In this document: piece after piece, positions 43,655 through 52,103 of the stretch
How positions within the stretch are numbered: the stretch's first letter is position 1
How the letters are laid out: every line of letters starts with the position of its first letter
Notes under the pieces: generated by a model
Databases searched by the model: none
Told to the model about the DNA's origin: nothing
What the model saw: the letters and a program-made list of their open reading frames with translations, nothing else
Position numbers and translations under genes: made by a program
Assembly (NCBI RefSeq): GCF_000424465.1
Contig: NZ_AUJY01000011.1
Span: 124,001 to 188,000 of the forward strand
From: Butyrivibrio hungatei NK4A153
Lineage (GTDB): Bacteria > Bacillota > Clostridia > Lachnospirales > Lachnospiraceae
DNA: 64,000 bases
Direction of reading: 5' to 3'

Positions 43655-45148
43655 ATGAGCAGTGCGGCAAACCCAATTAGTGCAGCCATGAATATTATGG
43701 CGACCGGCACTGCAGCCTCAAATGTTTCAGTCGTAACAATGTCTGAAGGATATAGCGCGAATGTTTCAATGAACTTTGGCACTATTTTGAATCAGGCAAA
43801 CGATGCGGTTACACAGCTTAATTCTGTAAATACAGCAAAAGATGTGGCTGTGTCGAAGGAAAAGACAGACTTGAATGTATCGGTGCAGAAGGAAACTGCA
43901 AGTGTCGCTACAAAGGATGTAACAAACGACAACACGGGCACGGAAAATAAGCTCGTTGATACAGACAACAAAGTGGTTGCGGAAGAAACAAATGGCAAGG
44001 AAGCCGGCGAAGAGCTGCAGGATGCCATTGCAGAAGAAGGCAAAAAGTTGATCACCAGGATTGCAGAAGAGCTTGACGTATCTGAGGAAGATATCGTGAA
44101 TGCTATGCAGGCACTGGGAATTACGGCGGTGGACCTGTTTAAACCTGAAAATCTTATACAGCTTATTTCTACTGTAGGAGGACAGGAACAGGCAGTAAAT
44201 CTTATCACAGACTCAGACCTCTATACATCATTGCAGGACCTCATGGAGGATGCGGATGGTATGAGAAGCGAACTTATGAATGAGTTTGGCTTAACTGAGG
44301 AAGATTTTGAAACCGTTGTCAGCAACATGCATGAGGAATTTTCTCAAGTAACGGAAAAAGATGCACAGCCTAAGGCAGAAGCAGAGCCTTTGATCGAAAT
44401 TAACGATCTTAGACCTGAAAAAGCAGTAAGGGAACCTATAGATAAGGAAATCCACAAGGATGTTCAAAAAGAGGTTTCTGTAGACAGAGCTGATGTATTC
44501 AAGGATGAATTCAAACCCGTTGAAAATTCCAACAACACAACAAAAAACAACAATCAGTCAGGAAACTATGATCACGGATCACAGGGAACAACCGTATTTA
44601 ATCAATTCCTTAACGGAGTTACGGATGCGATAAACGGTTCGACGGCGGCTGAAGAGATGCTTGCATATACCGACAGAGCTCAGATGGAGAACATCGTGAG
44701 ACAGATCACGGAAAAGATAACAGTTTCTGCAAGCGAAGATGTGACCAAGATGGAACTTCAGCTTCATCCGGCAAGTCTCGGTAATGTAAATATCCTTCTT
44801 ACAAGCGGTAAGGACGGTATTATTGCAAGATTCACGGCACAGAACGAGATTGTAAAAGAAGCGGTTGAAAGCCAGATGATCCAGCTTCAGCAGAAATTTG
44901 AAGCACAGGGCATTAAAGTTAATTCCATAGAAGTTACCGTTTCCAGTCACGCGTTTGAAGAGAATCTTCAGCAGCAGGGCGGAAGCGAAGGAAATAACGA
45001 ACAGGCTTCAAAGGGCAGAAAAGGACTTCGCAGGATCAATCTGATGGATGCAGATGATATTGCAAGCGAAACGGATATGGACGAAGCCGAGAGATTATCG
45101 GCACAGATGATGGCTATGAGCGGAAACACTGTTGATTTCAGTGCGTAA
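43655..45148 (+). CDS. fliK: Flagellar hook-length control protein FliK
   Basis: FliK measures hook length and switches export specificity from rod/hook to filament subunits. The 497-residue protein has a long, low-complexity Glu/Thr/Asn-rich N-terminal ruler region. Its conserved C-terminal Flg_hook domain (about 355-440) has KMELQLHPASLGNVNILLTS, followed by FTAQNEIVKEAVESQMIQLQ. AAGGAGGAAG precedes the ATG. It is followed by flgD after 21 nt. Its length should match the large hook protein. Confidence 0.92.
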   Translation: MSSAANPISAAMNIMATGTAASNVSVVTMSEGYSANVSMNFGTILNQANDAVTQLNSVNTAKDVAVSKEKTDLNVSVQKETASVATKDVTNDNTGTENKLVDTDNKVVAEETNGKEAGEELQDAIAEEGKKLITRIAEELDVSEEDIVNAMQALGITAVDLFKPENLIQLISTVGGQEQAVNLITDSDLYTSLQDLMEDADGMRSELMNEFGLTEEDFETVVSNMHEEFSQVTEKDAQPKAEAEPLIEINDLRPEKAVREPIDKEIHKDVQKEVSVDRADVFKDEFKPVENSNNTTKNNNQSGNYDHGSQGTTVFNQFLNGVTDAINGSTAAEEMLAYTDRAQMENIVRQITEKITVSASEDVTKMELQLHPASLGNVNILLTSGKDGIIARFTAQNEIVKEAVESQMIQLQQKFEAQGIKVNSIEVTVSSHAFEENLQQQGGSEGNNEQASKGRKGLRRINLMDADDIASETDMDEAERLSAQMMAMSGNTVDFSA

Positions 45149-45169
45149 GCCGGCCGGAAAGAGGTTATT

Positions 45170-45853
45170 ATGGCAGATGTAAATTCTGTTACTGCAATAG
45201 TTAAAGACGGCAAGATTGAGAACGCTTCAAATAAAACCGAGTCGAAAGAAAAAAATACACAGGCTAAGGGCTACGACAAGGATTCTTTTCTTAAGATCCT
45301 TGTCGCCCAGATGAAATATCAGGATCCCATGGAGCCTACTTCAAATACTGAGTACATTTCACAGTACGCTACATTCACTCAGGTTGAGCAGATGAACAAC
45401 ATGGCTAACGCTATGAGCCTTTCAAGAGCATCTGAGATGGTTGGAAAGACTGTTACAATAACTCAGACCAATCCTGAAACCGGAACTAAATCTGAGGTTC
45501 AGGGTGTTGTAGACTTTGTTACCTACAGCGGAAATAAGGCATTTCTTAACATTAACGGAACTAACTATAATGTTGACGATGTTACTCAGATACTTGGTGA
45601 AGACTATGAGAATGCACTTAATACAGTGAAGGATTTCCAGGAGAATATTGATAAGCTTCCTGATAATATTTCGCTTGTGACTCTTGAGGAGCACGAAAAG
45701 ACAATCGATTCTATGTATGACTATTACATGAACATGGATGAAAAAGCGAAAAGGCTTATGGATAAAGACTATGTAACTTCGCTTCTTCAGTATGTAAATA
45801 GAATTGATGATCTTAATAATAGTGAACATCGAACATTTAATAAAGATAAGTAA
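45170..45853 (+). CDS. flgD: Flagellar hook-capping protein FlgD
   Basis: FlgD caps the growing hook and folds FlgE subunits into place. The 227-residue protein has the conserved N-terminal segments DSFLKILVAQMKYQDPMEP and EYISQYATFTQVEQMNNMA, and a FlgD Ig-like/Tudor region (EMVGKTVTITQTNPETGTKS). The C-terminal extension after residue 150 is helical and unlike E. coli FlgD. It lies between fliK and the flg_new gene, as in most Firmicutes. Confidence 0.93.
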   Translation: MADVNSVTAIVKDGKIENASNKTESKEKNTQAKGYDKDSFLKILVAQMKYQDPMEPTSNTEYISQYATFTQVEQMNNMANAMSLSRASEMVGKTVTITQTNPETGTKSEVQGVVDFVTYSGNKAFLNINGTNYNVDDVTQILGEDYENALNTVKDFQENIDKLPDNISLVTLEEHEKTIDSMYDYYMNMDEKAKRLMDKDYVTSLLQYVNRIDDLNNSEHRTFNKDK

Positions 45854-45877
45854 ACAAATGCATAGGAGGTATAAGCT

Positions 45878-46303
45878 ATGACAATGGATGGTCGTCAGTT
45901 TATGTCCATCGGGCAGGTGCAGGACCAATATTTAAACGGTACTGTACCAAAAACGGATAAGAACAAACAAAATATTCCAACAGGTGAAAATTCTTTTGCA
46001 TCTGTTCTAAACAAAATCCAAGAGTCTGCCGATAATAATATCAGCACGGAGAATCTTAGATTTTCTAAGCATGCCGTAAACAGACTCAGCGACAGAAACA
46101 TTGAGCTTTCTGAGGAACAGATGCAGAGACTTAACCGTGGAAAAGCTGAGGCCGGTGAAAAGGGAATTAAAGAGTCACTTATTCTGGTTGACCAGCTTGC
46201 TTTTATAGTGAACGTTCCCAATAACATGGTCGTTACAGCCATGGATCAGACAGAAAACAAAAACAATGTTTTCACAAACATAGACGGTGCAGTGATCGTA
46301 TGA
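45878..46303 (+). CDS. TIGR02530-type flagellar operon protein (flg_new)
   Basis: The 141-residue protein fits the conserved, uncharacterised family found between flgD and flgE in Firmicutes and spirochaetes. The conserved part is RFSKHAVNRLSDRNIELSEE followed by ALVNVPNNMVVTAMD-like sequence here read as FIVNVPNNMVVTAM. It has no membrane helix. GGAGG precedes the ATG. Involvement in hook assembly is inferred from its constant position. Confidence 0.88.
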   Translation: MTMDGRQFMSIGQVQDQYLNGTVPKTDKNKQNIPTGENSFASVLNKIQESADNNISTENLRFSKHAVNRLSDRNIELSEEQMQRLNRGKAEAGEKGIKESLILVDQLAFIVNVPNNMVVTAMDQTENKNNVFTNIDGAVIV

Positions 46304-46314
46304 TTGGACCGAAG

Positions 46315-46380
46315 CGGCAGACAGGCCCGAAGTGCCCTGCCGTCAGGAAATCTTAACTTCCCGACCGACAGAAGGAAGTT
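46315..46380 (+). promoter_or_regulatory. Structured leader upstream of flgE
   Basis: Two hairpins lie in the 158-nt gap before flgE. The first is CGGCAG (46315-46320) with CTGCCG (46337-46342), enclosing GGC/GCC. The second is AACTTCC (46355-46361) with GGAAGTT (46374-46380). Neither is followed by a good T-run. They may stabilise the hook mRNA or control its level; this is inference. Confidence 0.5.
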
Positions 46381-46461
46381 CTTTGACGAAAATCACGACG
46401 CATCCGTCCAAAATCAATCTATTTATTTTATTTCTTTTTTTATGATGGAGGACTTTGCCTT

Positions 46462-49400
46462 ATGATGAGATCTCTTTACTCCGGTGTTGCCGGACTTAAG
46501 ACACACCAGACCAAAATGGACGTTATCGGTAACAACATCGCTAACGTAAACACAACTTCTTACAAATCTCAGTCAATCACATTTTCTGATCTTATGTATC
46601 AGACAACACAGACAGCTTCAGGAGCAACAGAGACAAAGGGTGGTATCAACCCTCGTCAGATTGGTCTTGGTACTAAGTCGGGAGCTATAAATACAGCAAT
46701 TACATCTCAGGGAACAACACAGACTACAAATAACCCTTTTGATATCATGATCACAGGTAAGTCTTTCTTTGTTGTAAATAACGGTGTTGAGAACCTCTAT
46801 ACAAGAGACGGATCATTTTATGTTGACGGTGCGGGAAACCTTGCAATGCAGTCAAATGGATATCTCGTTCAGGGATGGGCTGCAAAAGAAGACAGAGAGA
46901 CCGGTGAAATTACAGTAAATAGGAATGGCGGACTTTCAAGTCTTCAGATCATGAGTCCCGCTAACTTTACATATGCACCTGCTTCAACTACAGCTGCTGT
47001 TTTCCAGGGAAATATTGATGACAATGATTCAAATGTAAATTCAGCAGACGGAAAGACAATTACACTTGAGTTCTATGACAATAAGGGATATCTGTATACA
47101 GGAAAGTTTACACTTAAGAATACAGATGATCCGGATCTCTTTGCATTGTCACTTACAGATATTATTGATTCCAACGGAAAAACAATAAATGATAACAAAG
47201 ATAAAGTGGATCTTATGAGCCAGATTACATTCGGTAATGTTTCCGGTAACAGCAGAACTATAAAAAATGATGCTCTTCGCGGATTCTCTATCGAGGCAAC
47301 TACAGATTCAAACTTTATCAATATTATTAAAAGTGATGGGGACGTCAAGTATCCAAGTGTAAGCGCAACAGGAAATCTTATTGATCTTTATAATAATGGG
47401 CTTCTTGAAAGTGCATATGGACTTAGCAGAACTTCACTTGAGAATAGATATACCAAAGAGGGCTTTGCGAATGCAACATATCAGATTGGTGCAAATGGTG
47501 TTCTTTCAGTAACATATCCCACAGTAGATGTTGCGGAAGGTATATATTCAGGTGATTTTGATAATAATAAGATAGATTTTACAACACCGAACAGTGATAA
47601 TTATTTTATAAATGAGCAAACACAGGAAGCTTACAAAGTTCCTGATGAGAATTTGAAGGATAATGTTCAGAGAATTTCAGGATTGCTCAAAGATGTATTC
47701 GGAAAGACTGATTTGAGTAGCTATAGTGGCTTTAAATATGCAGGCGGTAATCTTTCGTTATATGAGAAGTTCACATATCTTAAGGATGAAACTGTTTTGA
47801 CAGAGTCATTCGAAGATAAAGGAAAAGTTTCACCCAACCTGGTTTCAAGAGATTTTGGGCAGTTCGCCGGACTTACTGACGCAGTAACTGACTATATTAA
47901 CGGTGGCGGATCTTACGATAAGCTTAAATATACATATAAATCTGACGGAACACTTACAATTACTCAGAGCGTAAATGTCGATAAAGAAAAAGAAATAGAT
48001 ACTCAAAATACACAATTTGGCGAGCTTGATGAAGACAAAAAAACTGCATTTAAAAATGCAATTGAAAATATGCTTGCTAAGTTTGATGGGGCAAATTATA
48101 GCTTTGGCTCCCAGTATTCAAGTGAGATTGGTTATAAAGTTATTGAAGAAATTGCAGGTTCAACTGCAGATTCAGCAAACGAAGAAGGAAGAACATTTAC
48201 TCAGGATCAGATTGATGCTGCGAAAGCAATTAAGAGTGTAATTGATACTCAATATGACGCAATTGATACTAATGATAAAGCTAAAGCTAAACCAGACTCA
48301 TTTAAATTGGTTGATATAAGTGGCGATGGCGGACTTATCGTAAAATATACTTCAGCAGAAACAAAAGACGGAAATTTCCCTAATGCCGATTCAAACAGAA
48401 ATACTAATTATAAGCGCAACGCAAAAGAAGTTCTTTCTGCCAATGATTATAAAAACGGCTATACGATTAACGGATCTGCACCTGCATATGTATTTAAGAA
48501 CAGAGATGACTACGGAAAGTCATATTATGTTGCCAATGATCTGCTTTCAAGAGCATTTAAAGGAAACAATCAGGATGTTATTGATTTTATAAAGAATGTA
48601 TTCCCTGATGATACACAGAATATGACATTTGATTCTAATGCAGAATATAAAATGAGTATTTCACAAAAAGGTGAGCTTACGCTCAGTCATGATGTGAAAG
48701 ATTCAACAAATTTCCCGGTTCAGACAGCTGCGACAGGATTTAAGGCAGAGAGAAATGATGATGGAACATATAAGTATACATCAACATCAGCATATAAGAA
48801 CGTACCTGTAAAGGGGAAAATTTCAGATCTTCTTTCCGTATCGGAGGATAGCCCTCAGAAAGAGCTTCTTTCTAAAGTATACGGAATCAGTGATGAAGCC
48901 GCAGATGCATACGGGCTTGACGGTACATATGAGATTATCACAGCAGAGGGTACTGACAAAGGTAAGATTAACCTTACAATAGGTAACCGTACAATCCAGA
49001 TTGCATTTGATCCTGCGACCGGAGCAATTGTTTCGGCAGATGGAAATTCATTGGACAAGAAAGCTAATATTACATTCGGACTTAACGGACAGGCTACAGC
49101 AGGATTGGAAGCTTTTGGATTCCAGGCTTCTCCTACAAATGCAGCTGAACTTGAGAGAAATCATACAATTTCTGTTGATTTTTCAACACTTTCAAATTAC
49201 AACACAAGTAAGTCTTCAACAATTACAGCCAGCAAGGGTGATATGAAGTCACTTAACACAGGACGTGCGGTTGGTGAGATGAACGGTGTAAATGTAAGTG
49301 ATAACGGCATGATTTATGCAAACTATTCAAACGGCCAGACAAAGCTTTTGGGACAGATCGCATCTGCAGAGTTTGCTAATGCATCGGGTCTTTCAAAGCA

Positions 49401-49626
49401 GGGTGATAACCTCTATGCATCAACTCTTAACTCAGGTGATGCTACAATTCAGGATATCACAACTGACGGTGGCTACATGAGCACGGGTGTTTTGGAGATG
49501 TCAAACGTAGACCTCTCAGCACAGTTTACCGAGATGATCACAACACAGCGTGGATTCCAGGCTAACAGCCGTATCATCACAGTATCTGATACACTCCTTG
49601 AGGAACTTACAAACCTTAAGAGATAA
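46462..49626 (+). CDS. flgE: Flagellar hook protein FlgE, exceptionally long
   Basis: The 1054-residue hook subunit is about twice the usual 400-500 residues. The N-terminal rod/hook helix (MMRSLYSGVAGLKTHQTKMD, NNIANVNTTSYKS) and the D1 domain with NPFDIMITGKSFFVVNNG are clear, as is the C-terminal MSNVDLSAQFTEMITTQRG and NSRIITVSDTLLEELTNLK. In between, roughly residues 300-880 form a large Asp/Asn/Lys-rich, AT-rich insertion, expected on the hook surface. AGGAGG-like GGAGG precedes the ATG. It ends at a strong terminator. Confidence 0.95.
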   Translation: MMRSLYSGVAGLKTHQTKMDVIGNNIANVNTTSYKSQSITFSDLMYQTTQTASGATETKGGINPRQIGLGTKSGAINTAITSQGTTQTTNNPFDIMITGKSFFVVNNGVENLYTRDGSFYVDGAGNLAMQSNGYLVQGWAAKEDRETGEITVNRNGGLSSLQIMSPANFTYAPASTTAAVFQGNIDDNDSNVNSADGKTITLEFYDNKGYLYTGKFTLKNTDDPDLFALSLTDIIDSNGKTINDNKDKVDLMSQITFGNVSGNSRTIKNDALRGFSIEATTDSNFINIIKSDGDVKYPSVSATGNLIDLYNNGLLESAYGLSRTSLENRYTKEGFANATYQIGANGVLSVTYPTVDVAEGIYSGDFDNNKIDFTTPNSDNYFINEQTQEAYKVPDENLKDNVQRISGLLKDVFGKTDLSSYSGFKYAGGNLSLYEKFTYLKDETVLTESFEDKGKVSPNLVSRDFGQFAGLTDAVTDYINGGGSYDKLKYTYKSDGTLTITQSVNVDKEKEIDTQNTQFGELDEDKKTAFKNAIENMLAKFDGANYSFGSQYSSEIGYKVIEEIAGSTADSANEEGRTFTQDQIDAAKAIKSVIDTQYDAIDTNDKAKAKPDSFKLVDISGDGGLIVKYTSAETKDGNFPNADSNRNTNYKRNAKEVLSANDYKNGYTINGSAPAYVFKNRDDYGKSYYVANDLLSRAFKGNNQDVIDFIKNVFPDDTQNMTFDSNAEYKMSISQKGELTLSHDVKDSTNFPVQTAATGFKAERNDDGTYKYTSTSAYKNVPVKGKISDLLSVSEDSPQKELLSKVYGISDEAADAYGLDGTYEIITAEGTDKGKINLTIGNRTIQIAFDPATGAIVSADGNSLDKKANITFGLNGQATAGLEAFGFQASPTNAAELERNHTISVDFSTLSNYNTSKSSTITASKGDMKSLNTGRAVGEMNGVNVSDNGMIYANYSNGQTKLLGQIASAEFANASGLSKQGDNLYASTLNSGDATIQDITTDGGYMSTGVLEMSNVDLSAQFTEMITTQRGFQANSRIITVSDTLLEELTNLKR

Positions 49627-49660
49627 TAATCTGTAACATATACAATTAAATCATAAGGCA

Positions 49661-49697
49661 ATCGCCCACATCCGGTCGGGGATGTGGGCGATTTATT
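49661..49697 (+). terminator. Terminator after flgE
   Basis: A perfect 13-bp GC-rich stem (49661-49673 with 49680-49692, left arm ATCGCCCACATCC) is followed by TTTATT. It probably ends the first part of the fla transcript and also lies behind the minus-strand recombinase gene. Confidence 0.85.
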
Positions 49698-49699
49698 CA

Positions 49700-50269
49700 T
49701 TATACTAGTTCGACATGGTTCTGGAGTGCTTCTTCCATTTCACGGGCGTCTACACCGAGATATCTCTTTGTAATGTCAGGAGAAGAGTGCTGGAAAAATT
49801 CCATAACGAGAACGATATTATAGCCATTGGATTCATATAAGCGCATGCCACAGTATTTCCTAAAACTATGTGTCGATACGTTTTCGTAGCCGAGATATTC
49901 ACAGACTTTGCGAAGATATTTCTGGACGGCTCTTTCGCTAATGTTAAATATAAGATCTTCATTTTTGGTGTTATTTTCGGCAATATAATTTTTCAGATGT
50001 TTATAATATTCTTCAGAAATGGTCTTATACCGCTTTTTCTTTGTTTTCATTTCAACAATATTTATCTTATGGACATTTCCTGCAGCAATAAAGCTTGAAG
50101 GCTTCAACGCAAGGATATCCTCAATACGGATTCCGAGATTGGCCTCCGCGATTAGAATCTCGGCAATTCTGGGATTGGCCCTGAATTGCTTGGAAGCTCC
50201 GGTTCTCATTGTTTCAATTATTTCAGTGTATTGTTCTCTCGTAATCGGTACGGTAGCGTATTGTCCCAT
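49700..50269 (-). CDS. Tyrosine recombinase (catalytic-domain-only, FimB/FimE size)
   Basis: The 189-residue protein consists only of the tyrosine recombinase catalytic domain. All active-site residues are visible: R48 (LGIRIEDIL), a Lys in the beta-hairpin (MKTKKKR), H134 and R137 (THSFRKYCG), H161 (FFQHSSPDITKRYL) and nucleophile Y170. It lacks the N-terminal core-binding domain of XerC-type integrases, so its size is like the FimB/FimE phase-variation recombinases. It runs against the fla genes. Its start overlaps the stop of a short upstream reading frame (TAATG), with AAGGA as ribosome binding site. Confidence 0.88.
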   Translation of the reverse strand: MGQYATVPITREQYTEIIETMRTGASKQFRANPRIAEILIAEANLGIRIEDILALKPSSFIAAGNVHKINIVEMKTKKKRYKTISEEYYKHLKNYIAENNTKNEDLIFNISERAVQKYLRKVCEYLGYENVSTHSFRKYCGMRLYESNGYNIVLVMEFFQHSSPDITKRYLGVDAREMEEALQNHVELV

Positions 50270-50379
50270 TATTTTAGTCCTTGATCAAATCTGATCTGAA
50301 TCTGATGTCTCTCCATGTTTTTTTGAGCCGTTTTTTTCGCGAAATTCATCAATTGAATTTTGGCGTTAAAATTGGGCAT
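50269..50379 (-). CDS. Possible 36-residue leader protein coupled to the recombinase
   Basis: A basic reading frame beginning MPNFNAKIQLMNFAKKT and ending RFDQGLK stops with TAATG, sharing one base with the recombinase ATG. The layout suggests translational coupling. The frame stays open further upstream, but the mapped promoter makes the ATG at 50379 the first plausible in-frame start; its ribosome binding site is weak. It has no known family and could be chance. Confidence 0.3.
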   Translation of the reverse strand: MPNFNAKIQLMNFAKKTAQKNMERHQIQIRFDQGLK

Positions 50380-50423
50380 AACGATAGTATATACGTATTT
50401 ATCGCGTTTTTCAATGATTTTAG

Positions 50424-50449
50424 GTTCGCATAATATGCATTTTGCGAAC
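50424..50449. repeat. Inverted repeat in the recombinase leader
   Basis: GTTCGCA (50424-50430) and TGCGAAC (50443-50449) with a 12-nt AT-rich spacer. It lies just downstream of the minus-strand -10 box, so it would be a hairpin at the start of the recombinase mRNA or a recombinase binding site. Confidence 0.5.
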
Positions 50450-50451
50450 TC

Positions 50452-50480
50452 TATATACGTGTACAATGTACACATTGTAA
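50452..50480 (-). promoter_or_regulatory. Promoter of the recombinase gene
   Basis: On the minus strand TTACAA (50480-50475), 17 nt, TATATA (50457-50452). The -35 box lies inside the 12-bp inverted repeat at 50465-50490. Confidence 0.6.
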
Positions 50481-50490
50481 TGTGTACATT
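50465..50490. repeat. 12-bp inverted repeat between divergent genes (operator or crossover site)
   Basis: AATGTACACATT (50465-50476) and its exact reverse complement AATGTGTACATT (50479-50490) with a 2-nt spacer. It covers the minus-strand -35 box and ends 5 nt before the plus-strand -35 box, so one protein bound here could control both genes. The geometry also fits a recombinase site. Confidence 0.7.
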
Positions 50491-50495
50491 ATGTA

Positions 50496-50524
50496 TTGAG
50501 ATTAAGAGGCTGAGATGATACAAT
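50496..50524 (+). promoter_or_regulatory. Promoter of the ribbon-helix-helix/coiled-coil gene
   Basis: TTGAGA (50496-50501), 17 nt, TACAAT (50519-50524), 51 nt upstream of the start codon. Confidence 0.65.
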
Positions 50525-50575
50525 AAAGTCAGTAAAATACATATTTCATAAGATTACTATTTTCAAGGAGGCATA

Positions 50576-51505
50576 ATGAGCGACAAGGAAGCAACTAAGG
50601 AAGAAAGAACTGTAGATGATACAACGAAGCCTCGCACAATGAGACTTACGGATGAAACGTTTGAATATATAAAGAAACTTGCGGCACAACTTGGCGGGAA
50701 TCAGCAACATGCCGTATCGGAACTTCTTAGGGTATATGAAGGGCAGATAGAGAAAGATGCTTTACCTGCAGGTGCGGAACAGCTCGAAGAATTCGAGAAG
50801 TACCAGGCTAAGATGCATGATATTTTCATGGATCTTATTAGATCCAGAAACGATGCTGCAGATCTTGCCCGTGTAGATTTTGCAAAACAACTTGATACTA
50901 AAGATGATATAATCTGCGAACTTCAGAAAAATCTTAAGGATATAAAAGCCGGAGAAGACGGGGCTGCAGAAAAGGCAGAGTCGCTTCGCAAAGAAAATGA
51001 TGAATTAAAGCAAAAGATGCAGGATGAGATTGAACATCTGAAAGAAGAGCTTGAGAAAAGCAAAGAAGAGTGCAATGAATTAAAAGAACAAGTTTCTTCT
51101 ATAAAAGAAGAACTGGCTGAAGCAAAGAAAAATGAATCCGATATAAGGAAACTTTACGATGAAAGAGTTGCATCTTCCGTAAAACTCATGGATGAAGTGG
51201 AAGAACTTAAGAATAAAGAAAATCCTCTCAGAGAAAATATATCAAAAGTTGCTTCGGAAAACAGAGTTTTAGTTGCGGAAAATGCAAGACTTACGCAGGA
51301 AAACAAAACTTTGCGCGACGATATCGAATCCATGAGAACTTCACATACCGCTGAGATCAAACTTGTTACAGCGAATGCGGAACTCAAGGCAAAGAATGAC
51401 GCATACAAAGAATTACTTGCTGAAAAAGACAGATATTCTCAACTTGTTGAACAGATCAAAAATGACAGGACTGAAAAATTGCTTGAAAATCTAAAAAATA
51501 AGTAA
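50576..51505 (+). CDS. DNA-binding-like N-terminus plus long coiled coil (KfrA-like layout)
   Basis: The 309-residue acidic protein has an N-terminal segment TMRLTDETFEYIKKLAAQLG with SELLRVYE (about residues 20-56) that looks like a ribbon-helix-helix DNA-binding unit. An almost continuous coiled coil follows from about residue 95 to the end, rich in Glu and Lys. The layout recalls plasmid KfrA-type proteins and some phage or mobile-element proteins, but no family is certain. CAAGGAGG precedes the ATG. It faces away from the recombinase gene and ends at its own terminator. Confidence 0.8.
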   Translation: MSDKEATKEERTVDDTTKPRTMRLTDETFEYIKKLAAQLGGNQQHAVSELLRVYEGQIEKDALPAGAEQLEEFEKYQAKMHDIFMDLIRSRNDAADLARVDFAKQLDTKDDIICELQKNLKDIKAGEDGAAEKAESLRKENDELKQKMQDEIEHLKEELEKSKEECNELKEQVSSIKEELAEAKKNESDIRKLYDERVASSVKLMDEVEELKNKENPLRENISKVASENRVLVAENARLTQENKTLRDDIESMRTSHTAEIKLVTANAELKAKNDAYKELLAEKDRYSQLVEQIKNDRTEKLLENLKNK

Positions 51506-51532
51506 TTTCAATTAAAATTAATTACATTGGGC

Positions 51533-51572
51533 AACGCTTGCACTTGACTGGGGTGTGAGCGTTTTATTTTTT
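51533..51572 (+). terminator. Terminator after the coiled-coil gene
   Basis: AACGCT (51533-51538) pairs with AGCGTT (51558-51563), extended by wobble pairs (TGCAC with GTGTG), followed by a T-rich run to 51572. Confidence 0.75.
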
Positions 51573-51879
51573 GTCAAGAAAAATCGTAGAAACTAACCGT
51601 TGTTTTTGATATTTAATACTGTACAGTAAATGAAAATGTGTTAAAATAAATTGAATACCACTATATGTAGTATATTGCATGCACTATGAAACATAATTGC
51701 TAACTTTATTTCATTCATTTTGCTCTAAAATGAAATTACGATTCAAATTGGACTAAAAAAGTTGCATTTAAGCAAGAATTAAGCATTTTAGTATGGTAAA
51801 ATTAATATGCTAAGAAATTAAGTTTCGTTTCTAGTCTATTTTTTCACTAAAAAATGTAATTTTATATCAGAAGGTGTTT
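51573..51879. other. AT-rich intergenic region upstream of flbD
   Basis: This 307-nt stretch has no credible gene. It holds a perfect 12-bp palindrome TACTGTACAGTA (51617-51628) and the short palindrome ACTA-TATG-TAGT near 51660. A promoter for flbD-motA-motB is expected here, because a terminator closes the upstream gene, but no convincing sigma-A or sigma-28 box could be fixed. Confidence 0.5.
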
Positions 51880-52053
51880 ATGAACAAGGGAGTAATTGAG
51901 CTTACCAAAATGGATACGCGTAAGATACTCATTAATCCGAGTTTGATTGAGACAGTTGAGAGTAATCCGGATACTGTCGTGGTCTTATCTACCGGAAGAA
52001 AGCTTATTGTGAAAGAGAGCATGGAAGATATTTGCAGTCTTATCAATTCCTGA
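51880..52053 (+). CDS. flbD: Flagellar protein FlbD
   Basis: The 57-residue protein belongs to the FlbD family (PF06289), found between flgE and motA in many Firmicutes and spirochaetes. It has the conserved pattern NPSLIETVESNPDTVVVLST, then GRKLIVKES. The ATG at 51880 follows AGAAGGTG. In B. subtilis SwrD (this family) increases motor power, so a link with MotA/MotB is plausible. It is 50 nt upstream of motA. Confidence 0.92.
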   Translation: MNKGVIELTKMDTRKILINPSLIETVESNPDTVVVLSTGRKLIVKESMEDICSLINS

Positions 52054-52103
52054 AACGTGCGGAAGAAGATGTTGACTAATTTTTAATGTGAGAGGTAAAT
52101 GCT

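Noticed and set aside
51617-51628. TACTGTACAGTA as an SOS (LexA) box
   Set aside because: It resembles only the outer parts of the E. coli box without the spacer, and Firmicute LexA boxes have a different sequence.
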